Shown: positions 23,914-32,310 of the stretch, piece after piece
Numbering within the stretch: position 1 is the stretch's first letter
Layout of the letters: the number at the start of each line of letters is the position of its first letter
Assembly: GCF_020297055.1 (NCBI RefSeq)
Contig: NZ_JAIXCQ010000009.1
Span: 62,001 to 126,000 of the forward strand
Direction: 5' to 3'
From: Isoptericola luteus
Lineage (GTDB): Bacteria; Actinomycetota; Actinomycetes; Actinomycetales; Cellulomonadaceae
DNA: 64,000 bases
Notes under the pieces: generated by a model
The model's input: the letters and a program-made list of their open reading frames with translations, nothing else
Told to the model about the DNA's origin: nothing
The model's database searches: none
Position numbers and translations under genes: made by a program

Positions 23914-25224
23914 CTACGCCACGGAACGTGTGGCGTCGTCCGCCGGGTGCGGGGCGCTCCGGCCGAGCTGGACCACGCGCCACACCGCGCCGACGAGCAG
24001 TGCGACGAGCGCGACGTTCCGCAACGCCTCGACGACGACGATCCACGGCACCGCCGTGAGGAACTCCCCGTACGCGACCGGGTAGACGAGGTAGGTCGCG
24101 TAGGCGACGAGCAGGGCGCCGACGGCGGGCGGGGCCCAGATCCGCCGATGGCCGGGGCCGGCCAGGGCGAGCGCCACCGCGAGGGGTGGCCCGATCCAGG
24201 CGACGAACTGCGGCGAGCCCACCTTGTTGAACACGATGAGGGACAGCAGCAGCGCCGCCGACCCCAGCAGGAGGACGTCCCCGCCGTGGTCGGGGCGGCG
24301 CCGCGAGGCCCGGAGCACGAGGCCGGCGATGACCAGCACGGCGACGGGCAGCAGCCAGTCCAGGACGCCCGCCACGCGCGCCGCGGCCTCGCCCTGGACC
24401 TCGTAGGTGTAGATGTCGTCGTTGTAGTCGATCTGCACGGACGGGTCCCACAGGCGGGCGACGCTGAACCAGGTGGCCGCGACGGACTCGGCCTGCAGCG
24501 TGCGGTCGCCCTGCTCGCCGAAGACGCTCAGGGCGCGGTCGCCCGCACCGCCGGTGAGCGCGAGCCCTACCGCCACCACGCTGACCGCGGCCCCGGGCAG
24601 CAGGACGGTGCGCCACAGGTCGCGGGTCGTGCGCCGGGTGGCGGCGAGGGCGACGACGACGGCGCCCGGCGCGATCTTGATCCAGGCGCCGACGGTCGCG
24701 ATCGTGGTGGCCAGGGCCGGACGGCGGGCGGCGAGCACCAGGGCGACCAGGATCATCGGGGCGATCACGCCGTCGAGCCGGCCGAGGAAGATCGGCCCGA
24801 GGGCCACCAGGAACGCGAGCCACCACCAGGCGCCGACCAGGCCGCGTGGCGTGGACCGGACCAGCACGACCGTGGCGACGGCGTTCAGCGCGACGATCAT
24901 CGCCGTCCACACGATCTCGTACCCCAGCACGTCCTGGGAGACCAGTGCCGGGAACGTGACGGGCACGAGCGCGCCGACGGGGTAGACCCAGTCGTAGTCG
25001 AGCACCGGCCACTGCCCGGTCGTCAGGCCGTGGCGCGCCCACCACTCGTAGAGCGTGACGTCGCCATAGATGGTGTAGGCCCAGCCGATCGCCGCTCGCA
25101 CCACCCAGGCGTGCACGGCGACGAATCCCGCCAGGAGCAGCCACGGCGACCGCAGCACGGACCGCAGCACGCGACGCGCTGGGCGCGGGGTTCCGGTGGT
25201 CTCGGCGGCGGGAGGCACGCGCAC
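23914..25224 (-). CDS. GT87-type (DUF2029) polyprenol-phosphate-sugar glycosyltransferase
   Basis: This 436-residue membrane protein has about eleven hydrophobic helices. The first extracytoplasmic loop holds IYGDVTLYEWWARHGLTTG and acidic DYDWVYPVGALVP, typical of GT-C enzymes that take mannose or another hexose from a polyprenyl-phosphate donor. LGRLDGVIAPMILVAL and WIKIAPGAVVV match the GT87 core. It probably elongates a cell-envelope lipoglycan. It is convergent with the PadR gene, 8 bp away. Donor and acceptor are inferred from family only. Confidence 0.8.
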   Translation of the reverse strand: MRVPPAAETTGTPRPARRVLRSVLRSPWLLLAGFVAVHAWVVRAAIGWAYTIYGDVTLYEWWARHGLTTGQWPVLDYDWVYPVGALVPVTFPALVSQDVLGYEIVWTAMIVALNAVATVVLVRSTPRGLVGAWWWLAFLVALGPIFLGRLDGVIAPMILVALVLAARRPALATTIATVGAWIKIAPGAVVVALAATRRTTRDLWRTVLLPGAAVSVVAVGLALTGGAGDRALSVFGEQGDRTLQAESVAATWFSVARLWDPSVQIDYNDDIYTYEVQGEAAARVAGVLDWLLPVAVLVIAGLVLRASRRRPDHGGDVLLLGSAALLLSLIVFNKVGSPQFVAWIGPPLAVALALAGPGHRRIWAPPAVGALLVAYATYLVYPVAYGEFLTAVPWIVVVEALRNVALVALLVGAVWRVVQLGRSAPHPADDATRSVA

Positions 25225-25283
25225 ATGCTGCCAGAAGCCCCGGCCATGTCGTCGGTGCGTGTGAGATGCGGGCGGCAGCGTCT

Positions 25284-25307
25284 ATGGTTTCGGATATCCG
25301 AAACCAT
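25284..25307. promoter_or_regulatory. 24-bp palindrome upstream of mntH
   Basis: ATGGTTTCGGAT and ATCCGAAACCAT are perfect inverted halves with no spacer, 27 bp before the transporter start. The TTTCGG/CCGAAA dyad resembles DtxR/MntR-type metal-regulator boxes. The regulator itself is not in this window. Confidence 0.65.
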
Positions 25308-25333
25308 GCCCCATGGCGCCAGGAGGAGAACAC

Positions 25334-26785
25334 GTGAGCCGCACCGGACCAGTGACGTCGGAGCACGGCGCCGTCCCGGGACCGTCCGGGGGAGCCCCTG
25401 CCGGGGGTCGTGCCGGCCGGGGTGCCCACGGGCGCGGGGCTCGGTCGGCGCGGCTCGTCACGCTGCTAGGCCCGGCGTTCGTGGCGGCCATCGCGTACGT
25501 CGACCCGGGCAACGTCGCGGCGAACCTCACGGCGGGCGCCCGGTACGGCTACCTGCTCGTCTGGGTGCTGGTCGCCGCGAACGCGATGGCGGTGCTGGTC
25601 CAGTACCTCTCGGCCAAGCTCGGGGTCGTCACCGGCCGGTCGCTGCCGGAGGTGCTGGGCGAGCGGATGTCCCGGCGGGGCCGCATCGCGTACTGGCTGC
25701 AGGCCGAGGCGGTCGCGATGGCGACCGACGTCGCGGAGGTCATCGGCGGAGCCATCGCGCTGCACCTGCTCTTCGGGGTGCCGCTGGTGCTCGGCGGCGT
25801 GATCACGGGCGTCGTGTCGATGCTCGTGCTGTCGCTGCAGCAGCGTCGTGGTCAGCGGGTCTTCGAGACCGTCGTGACGTCGATGCTCGCGATCCTCACG
25901 GTCGGGTTCTGCGCGGGGCTGTTCTTCGCGCCCCCGGACGTCGGTGCGCTCGTGGGCGGGCTGGTCCCGCGCCTGGACGGGCCGGAGTCGGTGCTTCTCG
26001 CGGCGTCGATGCTCGGCGCCACGGTGATGCCGCACGCGATCTACCTGCACTCCTCCCTCGCCCGTGACCGGGTGCGGCACGACGCTCGCATGCGGCAGCG
26101 GCACGTGCTCGCGACCGGGTCGGACGCTCCCGTCACGGGCGTCACGGGCGTCACGGGCGTCACGGGCGTCACGGGCGTCACGGGCGACGCGGTCGATCCC
26201 GGGCGCGACGGCGCGACGCCGCCGTCGACCTCGACCGTGCGCCGGTTGCTGGTGGCGACGCGCTGGGACGTGGTTGCGGCCCTCGTGCTGGCGGGCGGGG
26301 TGAACATCGCGATGCTGCTGCTCGCCGCGGCGAACCTGCCCGGCCGCACGGGCACGGACACGATCGAGGGCGCGCACGCCGCGATCTCCGCCTCGCTGGG
26401 GCCCGCCGTGGCGGTCCTGTTCGGCATCGGGCTGCTCGCGTCCGGGCTGGCGTCGACGTCGGTCGGGGCGTACGCCGGCGCCGAGATCATGTCCGGGCTG
26501 CTCCGCGTGCGGGTGTCGCTGACGGCGCGACGCCTCGTCACGCTGGTCCCGGCGATCGTGCTGCTCGCGACCGGCATCTCGCCCACCTGGCTGCTGGTGG
26601 TGAGCCAGGTGGTGCTGAGCTTCGGCATCCCGTTCGCGATGATCCCGCTGGTGCGCCTCACCCGGGAGGCGGAGCTGCTCGGGTCGTTCCGCAACCGCTC
26701 GGTCACGCAGCTGATCGCGTGGGCGATCGCCGCGGTCATCGTGGCGCTGAACGTCGTGCTGCTCTGGTTGACGTTCACTGCCTGA
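25334..26785 (+). CDS. mntH: Nramp-family divalent metal (Mn2+/Fe2+):H+ symporter
   Basis: The protein has 483 residues from GTG 25334, chosen because AGGAGG lies eight bases upstream. It has about eleven membrane helices. The Nramp metal-binding motif in TM1 is seen as YVDPGNVAANL (the DPGN motif), and TM6 carries MLGATVMPHAIYLHSSL (the MPH motif). It imports manganese. A cytoplasmic loop after that helix holds six VTG repeats encoded by a 9-bp minisatellite. A metal-box-like palindrome precedes the gene, consistent with MntR control. Confidence 0.93.
   Translation: MSRTGPVTSEHGAVPGPSGGAPAGGRAGRGAHGRGARSARLVTLLGPAFVAAIAYVDPGNVAANLTAGARYGYLLVWVLVAANAMAVLVQYLSAKLGVVTGRSLPEVLGERMSRRGRIAYWLQAEAVAMATDVAEVIGGAIALHLLFGVPLVLGGVITGVVSMLVLSLQQRRGQRVFETVVTSMLAILTVGFCAGLFFAPPDVGALVGGLVPRLDGPESVLLAASMLGATVMPHAIYLHSSLARDRVRHDARMRQRHVLATGSDAPVTGVTGVTGVTGVTGVTGDAVDPGRDGATPPSTSTVRRLLVATRWDVVAALVLAGGVNIAMLLLAAANLPGRTGTDTIEGAHAAISASLGPAVAVLFGIGLLASGLASTSVGAYAGAEIMSGLLRVRVSLTARRLVTLVPAIVLLATGISPTWLLVVSQVVLSFGIPFAMIPLVRLTREAELLGSFRNRSVTQLIAWAIAAVIVALNVVLLWLTFTA
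26132..26185. repeat. 9-bp minisatellite (6 copies) inside mntH
   Basis: GTCACGGGC is repeated six times without change, encoding six Val-Thr-Gly units in a loop after the metal-binding helices. Copy-number changes keep the frame, so the loop length can vary between strains. Confidence 0.9.
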
Positions 26786-26808
26786 CGGGCGCGCCCGCTG
26801 CTCGACGC

Positions 26809-27288
26809 CTACCCGGCGACGGCGGTCTCGAGGCGGTCGACGAGCGCGGCCTGCGCTCTCACGACGAGGCGGCGTGCGTCGTCCGGCGCGAACCATGCGA
26901 CGCGGTCGATCTCGGGGACCTCGAGGCGCCGCCCGGAGCGCGGCGGCCACTCGATCTCGACGGTGTTGCTGCGCACCTGGTCGAGGTCGGGCCCGGGCAG
27001 GGGCCACTCGCGCGCCCAGGCGAGCACGCGCTTGCCGGACTTCTGGCGCACCTCGCCGAGGTCGACGTCGGGGGACGGGGGTGTCGGCAGCGGCAGGCCG
27101 AGCTCCTCGCCGGCCTCGCGGACGGCAGCGGCGTGCGGGTCCTCGTCCGGGTCGAGCTCACCCTTGAGCACCGTCCACGCGCCGGCGTCCTTGCGTGTCC
27201 AGAAGGGTCCGCCCATGTGTCCGAGCAGCACCTCGAGCCCGTCGGTTGTCGTCCGGTAGAACAGCAGGCCCGCGCTCGTCGTCGCCAT
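26809..27288 (-). CDS. NUDIX hydrolase
   Basis: The protein has 159 residues. The Nudix box is complete: GELDPDEDPHAAAVREAGEEL followed by Gly-Leu, with the REAGEE metal-binding core. The N-terminus ATTSAGLLFYRTTTDGLEVL and later WAREWPLPGPDLDQVRSN resemble Ap4A- or NTP-hydrolysing members with a DUF-like tail. It should hydrolyse a nucleoside diphosphate linked to some group X. ATG 27288. It is convergent with mntH, ending 24 bp away. Confidence 0.88.
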   Translation of the reverse strand: MATTSAGLLFYRTTTDGLEVLLGHMGGPFWTRKDAGAWTVLKGELDPDEDPHAAAVREAGEELGLPLPTPPSPDVDLGEVRQKSGKRVLAWAREWPLPGPDLDQVRSNTVEIEWPPRSGRRLEVPEIDRVAWFAPDDARRLVVRAQAALVDRLETAVAG

Positions 27289-27503
27289 GCACCCAGTGTG
27301 GGCGGACGGTCCGACACCGGCGCGCTCGTGCCTGCCTGACGGCGTCCGAGAGGTTGATACGGAGTCTCGTTTGACGTGAGACCCCGTCGCGGTGGACGAT
27401 GGACGCAGGACGGCGCCGTCGCTGCCACCAGCCTCGCGTCGGCGCCGTCCGCTGTTCTCCACCGGGCCCGAGCCGGACCCCCGCGCAGAGAGTGAGGTCG
27501 TCG

Positions 27504-28748
27504 ATGACCCGCAACGCCCCCGTCATGCCTGGCGTGACCGCCCCCGACTACGACCTGTCGGCGCCGCTCGACCTGGACTACGTCGGCGCCTTCGCCGACG
27601 TGACACCCGCGGAGCGGGAGCACCAGCTCGCCGTCCGCGCGTTCGTCCAGGAGCACGTGCTCCCCGTCATCGACGGCTACTGGGAGCGTGCCGAGGTCCC
27701 GTTCGACCTCGTCAAGAAGCTCGCCGAGCTCGACTTCCTGCGCGACGGCGTCGACGTGCCCGGCCGCCCGAAGGTGTCCTTCATGGCCGAGGGCCTCGCC
27801 AGCATGGAGATGTCGCGCGGAGACGGCTCGGTCGCCACCATCTGCGGCGTCCAGGGCGGCCTCGCGCTGCGCTCCATCGTCATGCACGGCTCGCCCGAGC
27901 AGATCGAGAAGTACGCCGAGCCCATGGCGCGCGGGGAGATCCTCGGCGCCTTCGCGCTCACCGAGCCCACCCACGGCTCGGACTCCGTCTCCCTCGAGAC
28001 GACGGCCCGCAAGGAGACCCGCGACGGGGTCGAGGGGTACGTCATCGACGGCGAGAAGAAGTGGATCGGCTTCGGCTCCTGCGGCGACATCTCCGTGGTC
28101 TGGGCCCGCCTGGTGGGTGAGGACGGCGACAACCAGGTCCACGGCTTCATCGTCCCGCAGGACGCTCCGGGGTACGACGCCACCACGATCGAGGGCAAGC
28201 TGTCGCTGCGCGCCATCACGCAGGCGCACATCGTGCTCACCGACGTCTTCGTCCCCGCGGACGCGGCGCTGCCGCGCGCGACGTCGTTCGCCGCGACGGC
28301 CGCGGTCCTGTTCGCCACCCGCCTCGCGGTGGCCTGGTCGGCCGTCGGGCACGCCGTCGCCTGCTACGAGGCCGCGGTGGCGTACTCGAAGCAGCGCATC
28401 CAGTTCGGCAAGCCGTTGGCCGCCAAGCAGATGGTGCAGGAGCGCCTGACCCGCATGCTGTCGCTCGTCACGCAGATGCAGCTGCTGGTCGCGCAGACCA
28501 CCCGCCTCGCCGACGCCGGCGCGCTCACCGGCGAACAGGCGTCGCTCGCCAAGTACACGACCACGCGGCAGGCCCGCGAGGTCGCGTCCATCGCCCGCGA
28601 CATGCTCGGCGGCAACGGCATCCTGCTCACGAACCGCGTCGCGCGGCACTTCGCGGACGTCGAGGCGCTCCACACCTACGAGGGCACCGAGTCGATGCAG
28701 GCGCTCATCGTGGGCCGCGACATCACCGGGGTGTCGGCCTTCGCCTGA
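27504..28748 (+). CDS. Acyl-CoA dehydrogenase (glutaryl-CoA-dehydrogenase-like)
   Basis: This 414-residue FAD enzyme oxidises acyl-CoA. Features are GEILGAFALTEPTHGSDS (FAD-binding middle domain), KKWIGFGSCGDISVVWARL, and the C-terminal QIQFGKPL-type segment QRIQFGKPLAAKQMVQERL followed by ARDMLGGNGIL and the catalytic-base region DVEALHTYEGTESMQALIVGR. The glutamate in TYEGT matches the base of glutaryl-CoA dehydrogenase-type members. The ATG at 27504 follows GTGAGG. Electrons would go to electron-transfer flavoprotein. The substrate chain is not certain. Confidence 0.9.
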   Translation: MTRNAPVMPGVTAPDYDLSAPLDLDYVGAFADVTPAEREHQLAVRAFVQEHVLPVIDGYWERAEVPFDLVKKLAELDFLRDGVDVPGRPKVSFMAEGLASMEMSRGDGSVATICGVQGGLALRSIVMHGSPEQIEKYAEPMARGEILGAFALTEPTHGSDSVSLETTARKETRDGVEGYVIDGEKKWIGFGSCGDISVVWARLVGEDGDNQVHGFIVPQDAPGYDATTIEGKLSLRAITQAHIVLTDVFVPADAALPRATSFAATAAVLFATRLAVAWSAVGHAVACYEAAVAYSKQRIQFGKPLAAKQMVQERLTRMLSLVTQMQLLVAQTTRLADAGALTGEQASLAKYTTTRQAREVASIARDMLGGNGILLTNRVARHFADVEALHTYEGTESMQALIVGRDITGVSAFA

Positions 28749-28758
28749 GACACGCCTC

Positions 28759-29607
28759 TCACAGCTCGGTCGCGGTCTCGCGCAACGCGTCGAGAGCGGC
28801 GGAGCGGGTGTGCGGTGGCCACGCGAGGACGGTCGTCACCTTCGGTGCGTCGGTCACGGGGACGGCGGCGTGCTGCGGCCACTGCCACGCGCGGCTGGAG
28901 GCAGGGATGACCAGGAGGGCGCGGCCCAGGGCCACCAGCTGTGCGATCTGGGACTGCGTCCTCACCCCGGGTCCCGGTCCGTCGGGATAGGTCCAGTCGG
29001 GCCGCGGCCAGCGCGCCATCGGCAGGTCGGCGACGTGCGCGATCTCGGAGGTCGTCACCTGGTCCCGGGAGGCGAGCGGGTGCGCCGCGGGAACGATCGC
29101 CACCTGGCCCTCCGTCAGCAGGTCCTGCGTCGCCAGCCCCGCGAGGTCGTCGACCGGCCGGTGCATCAGTGCCACGTCGGCCGCCCCGGCACGGAGGATG
29201 CCCGCCTGCTCGCCCACCTCGCACAGGAGCACGTCGACCGGTACGGCGTCCGGAGCGCGCGAGAAGGCGTCGAGCAGGGACTGCAGCAGGTCGGACGAGG
29301 CCCCGGCCTTGGTCACGAGCGTGATCGCCCGCGCCGGGTCGGCTGCTCGCCGGGTGCGTCGCGCCGCCGCCTCGACGGCGGCCAGCGCCGGCCCCGCCTC
29401 GCGACGCAGCACCTTGCCCGCCTCCGTGAGAGCGACACCCCTGCGGTCGCGGTCGAACAGCCGCACCCCGAGCCGTCGTTCGAGCTGACGCACCGCCCGC
29501 GACAGCGGGGGCTGAGCGATCCCCAGCCTCTCGGCCGCCCGCCCGAAGTGCAGCTCGTCGGCCACCGCCGTGAAGTAGCGCAGCTCACGCGTCTCGAGAC
29601 CGTCCAT
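28759..29607 (-). CDS. LysR-family transcriptional regulator
   Basis: This 282-residue protein has an N-terminal winged helix with LETRELRYFTAVADELHFG and AAERLGIAQPPLSRAVRQLE, then LFDRDRRGVALTEAGKVL. The C-terminal two-lobed effector domain starts about residue 90. It is divergent from the SDR gene with 83 bp between, which contains a T-N11-A-type dyad. It probably activates the SDR gene and represses itself. It is convergent with the acyl-CoA dehydrogenase gene. Confidence 0.92.
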   Translation of the reverse strand: MDGLETRELRYFTAVADELHFGRAAERLGIAQPPLSRAVRQLERRLGVRLFDRDRRGVALTEAGKVLRREAGPALAAVEAAARRTRRAADPARAITLVTKAGASSDLLQSLLDAFSRAPDAVPVDVLLCEVGEQAGILRAGAADVALMHRPVDDLAGLATQDLLTEGQVAIVPAAHPLASRDQVTTSEIAHVADLPMARWPRPDWTYPDGPGPGVRTQSQIAQLVALGRALLVIPASSRAWQWPQHAAVPVTDAPKVTTVLAWPPHTRSAALDALRETATEL

Positions 29608-29623
29608 GATGCGAGCCTACGCA

Positions 29624-29644
29624 GTGATACCCGCCAGGTATCAC
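29624..29644. promoter_or_regulatory. LysR-type operator dyad
   Basis: GTGATACC and GGTATCAC are perfect inverted arms around CGCCA, giving ATACC-N5-GGTAT. This is a classic LysR box, 17 bp upstream of the LysR start and 47 bp upstream of the SDR start. Confidence 0.75.
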
Positions 29645-29690
29645 AGGCGACCCGATCGGTCTTGGACGGGTCAGGCACGCGCCGTCGAAC

Positions 29691-30416
29691 ATGTCTCGTA
29701 TGGAAGAGAAGAAGGTCGCCCTCGTCACGGGCGCCAACAAGGGAATCGGGTTCGCCGTCGCCCGCGGTCTGGGCACCGAAGGGTTCCGGGTCGCCGTCGG
29801 CGCCCGCGACGACGCGCGACGGGACGCCGCCGTCGAGAAGCTCCGCGCGGACGGCGTGGACGCGTTCGGTGTGGCGCTCGACGTCACGTCCGACCGGAGC
29901 GTGGCCGCGGCGGCGCAAGCGATCGATGCCGAGGCGGGGCGGCTCGACGTCCTCGTGAACAACGCCGGGATCTCCGGGCGGTTCGACGGCGGCGCCCAGG
30001 ACCCGACGACGCTCGACCTCGACGTCCTGCGCACCGTGCTGGACACGAACGTCCTCGGCGTCGTCCGCGTGACCAACGCGATGCTCCCGCTGCTCGAGCG
30101 GTCCCGTGCACCCAGGATCGTCAACATGTCCAGCGACATGGGCTCGCTGGAGCTGCACACCGGCCCGATCCTGGCCACCTACGCGTCGTCGAAGACGATG
30201 GTCAACGCGCTGACGGTCCAGTACGCGCGCCGACTGGCCGACGGCCCCGTCGTCGTCAACTCCGCGTGCCCGGGCTACGTCGCCACCGACTTCACCGGCC
30301 ACGCCGGCCCGCGCACCCCCGAGCAGGGCGCCGCGATCGCGATCCGGCTGGCCTGCCTGCCCGACGACGGCCCGCGGGGCGGGTTCTTCAACGAGGCGGG
30401 CCTCGTCCCGTGGTGA
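29691..30416 (+). CDS. Short-chain dehydrogenase/reductase
   Basis: This 241-residue NAD(P)-dependent oxidoreductase has the nucleotide-binding TGANKGIG (13-20), NNAG (90-93), and catalytic YASSK (Tyr164, Lys168) with Ser about 148. SCPGYVATDF follows the active site. It resembles carbonyl-reductase-like SDRs. It is divergent from a LysR gene and probably responds to a carbonyl substrate through it. A second ATG is at 29700. The stop region is part of a 17-bp tandem duplication. Confidence 0.92.
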   Translation: MSRMEEKKVALVTGANKGIGFAVARGLGTEGFRVAVGARDDARRDAAVEKLRADGVDAFGVALDVTSDRSVAAAAQAIDAEAGRLDVLVNNAGISGRFDGGAQDPTTLDLDVLRTVLDTNVLGVVRVTNAMLPLLERSRAPRIVNMSSDMGSLELHTGPILATYASSKTMVNALTVQYARRLADGPVVVNSACPGYVATDFTGHAGPRTPEQGAAIAIRLACLPDDGPRGGFFNEAGLVPW

Positions 30417-30502
30417 CGACCGTCCCGTGGTGACGACCGTCCGCTGGTGGCGCCGGCACGGCGAGGTTCCGGTGCGCGGCCCTCAGGGGCCGAGCGACCG
30501 GG

Positions 30503-31111
30503 TCAGGCGAGGTCGTACTCGAGGTGCAGGACGTCGGGGAACGACAGCTCGTCCCACGCGCGGGCGGCCGGCGCGCCGGGGTCCACTCGGCCGATCGACA
30601 CGAGCCACGCCGTCAGGACCATGCCGTGCGTGCCGATCACCAGCGTGCGCGTCCCCGTGGCGTCGGCACCGCCCGCGCGGGCGTGGGCGCGCACCGCGGC
30701 GTCGAACCGGAAGGCGGCGACGTCGGGCGGTTCCCAGCCGGCGTGCCGACCGTCGAGGGTCCCCTCTACCCAGGCTCGCCGCGCCTGGCGGAACGAGGTG
30801 TCGAACGGCTCTCCCGGGCGCGCCACCTCGTCGAACCGGGCGTCCGTGGCGACGGACCGGGTGCCGAGCGCCAGGCAGAGCGTCTCGATCGACTTCGGCT
30901 CGGTGCTCGCGACGGCCAGGCTCGAGGCAGGGAGCACGCCCAGCAGGCCGCCGGGCACGCCCTCGGGAGGGGGATCCGGGACATCCCGACGGCTCGCAGC
31001 CGGCCCGAGCCGTGCGCTCGCCACCCGCCCCTCGGACGAGAGGGGCCACGACCGTGCGGGCACGGCCGCCGACACCTCGGGGGCGCCATGGCGGACCAGG
31101 ACGATCTGCAC
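30503..31111 (-). CDS. Histidine phosphatase family protein
   Basis: The protein has 202 residues from GTG 31111 (VQIVLVRHGAP); the frame extends seven codons upstream to GTG 31132. The catalytic RHG motif is near the start, and the second-half TLVIGTHGMVLTAW holds the second histidine, with SIETLCLALG in between. Such enzymes go through a phosphohistidine intermediate and act on sugar phosphates or other small phosphoesters. The substrate is unknown. It is followed by the RibM-type transporter on its upstream side. Confidence 0.85.
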   Translation of the reverse strand: MQIVLVRHGAPEVSAAVPARSWPLSSEGRVASARLGPAASRRDVPDPPPEGVPGGLLGVLPASSLAVASTEPKSIETLCLALGTRSVATDARFDEVARPGEPFDTSFRQARRAWVEGTLDGRHAGWEPPDVAAFRFDAAVRAHARAGGADATGTRTLVIGTHGMVLTAWLVSIGRVDPGAPAARAWDELSFPDVLHLEYDLA

Positions 31112-31148
31112 CGTCCCAGTATGGGCGGCCACGTCGTGACCGGCCCGG

Positions 31149-31865
31149 TCAGATGGCGGCGTCGCGCGCCAGGTCGCCCGACGCGCGCTCGCGCCGGTGG
31201 ATGCGCCACCAGACGAAGAAGCCGACCAGCGTGAACACCCCGTAGAACACGTACATGAGCGCGGTCGCCCAGTAGTCGGCGGCGAGGAGCAGGGGCACGC
31301 CGACGATGTCGACCGCGACCCAGACCAGCCAGAACTCGACCCACCCCTTGGCCATGCCGTAGGTGGCGATCAGCGAGCCCATGAAGATCCAGGCGTCGGC
31401 CCACACGGGCTCGAACGAGCCGAGGGCGCGGAACAGCGGGGTCAGCAGCAGCGTGCCCGCGGCCATCGCCACGACGATGCCGGCCCGCTGGCGCCACGAC
31501 GCCCAGTGCGGGTGCACCCCGACGCCACCGTCGGCCGGGATCTTGCCGTCGGCGCGCACCTCGAGCGCGGCGCGCCGCGTCTGGCGCCACTGCACCCACC
31601 CGTACACGGAGACGATCAGGAACATCACCTGGCGGCCGGCCTGGCCGAGCATGTCCGCACGCCCGGCGTCGCCGAACCAGGAGCCCATGAAGACGGTGAA
31701 GAGCACCAGGTTGCCCACGATGCCGATCGGCCACGCCCACACCTTGCGCCGCATGCCGCCCAGCGCGGAGGTCAGGCCAAAGGCGTTGCCGATGATCTCG
31801 CGCCACAGCAGATGCTGGTCGCCGATGGTCAGTGTGGCGTCGAAAAGGGCGCTGATGGCGTCCAT
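31149..31865 (-). CDS. ribM: PnuC-family riboflavin transporter (RibM/PnuX)
   Basis: This 238-residue membrane protein has about seven helices and is rich in tryptophan. LLWREIIGNAFGLTSALGGMRRKVWAWPIGIVGN and EFWLVWVAVDIVGVPLL match the PnuC family. An FMN riboswitch lies in its 5' leader, so the cargo is almost surely riboflavin and not nicotinamide riboside, as in RibM/PnuX of other actinobacteria. ATG 31865 follows GAGAGG. Uptake is by facilitated diffusion, with trapping by flavokinase. Confidence 0.9.
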   Translation of the reverse strand: MDAISALFDATLTIGDQHLLWREIIGNAFGLTSALGGMRRKVWAWPIGIVGNLVLFTVFMGSWFGDAGRADMLGQAGRQVMFLIVSVYGWVQWRQTRRAALEVRADGKIPADGGVGVHPHWASWRQRAGIVVAMAAGTLLLTPLFRALGSFEPVWADAWIFMGSLIATYGMAKGWVEFWLVWVAVDIVGVPLLLAADYWATALMYVFYGVFTLVGFFVWWRIHRRERASGDLARDAAI

Positions 31866-31992
31866 CGGATCCTCTCCCGGTCGGGCGTACCGACTCCGGG
31901 GGGACGGGCGTGGGTCGCCGAGGCCGGCCCCCAGGGGGCGGCCGCGACGACACGACGACCGGGCGGCACGCACCCGTCGCCGGGGCGCGCCG

Positions 31993-32123
31993 CACGTGCT
32001 TCCTCCCATCCGGACTTTGACCGTCGGCTCTGGAGTTCCACCAGATCAACCGCCTCTCCCGAGGGAGACGCGGGTCGCGGGCTGTGACCGCCGGCTCGGA
32101 ATTTCACCGACCCCGGAGCACGT
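31993..32123 (-). promoter_or_regulatory. FMN riboswitch (RFN element)
   Basis: Read on the minus strand, the conserved RFN blocks occur in order: GGGGTCGGTGAAATTCCGAG, CCGGCGGTCACAGCCCGCGA, GATCTGGTGGAACTCCAGAG, CCGACGGTCAAAGTCCGGAT and GGGAGGAAGC. It lies in the leader of the riboflavin transporter gene, 128 bases before its start codon. A GC-rich segment with CCCCTGGGGG between aptamer and start may act as the expression platform. FMN binding should shut off transporter expression. Confidence 0.95.
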
Positions 32124-32213
32124 ACGTACGTGTCTCGCCGCCGGATGTCCCGACGGCGTCCTGCACAACGCAGGATGCCACACCGTCATTCCCCGTCCGG
32201 CATCGCCCGCACC

Positions 32214-32285
32214 GCCGCGGGCTCGGTGGGTGGGGGAGCCGCGGGCTCGGTGGGTGGGGGAGCCGCGGGCTCGGCGCGCGGGGGA
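32214..32285. repeat. Three 24-bp G-rich tandem repeats
   Basis: Unit 1 (32214-32237) and unit 2 (32238-32261) are identical; unit 3 (32262-32285) has four differences. Each starts GCCGCGGGCTCGG and ends in a run of Gs. The array lies between the riboswitch promoter region and the 3' end of the TetR gene. G runs of this kind can form quadruplexes. Confidence 0.75.
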
Positions 32286-32310
32286 GTCGAGGGTTCGGGC
32301 CGCCGGCCGG

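Noticed and set aside
26132..26185. Short tandem repeats as a CRISPR array
   Set aside because: Units are 9 bp without spacers and lie inside a coding frame. No CRISPR or cas gene was seen anywhere in the window.
32214..32285. 24-bp repeats as a CRISPR array
   Set aside because: The repeats are contiguous with no spacers.
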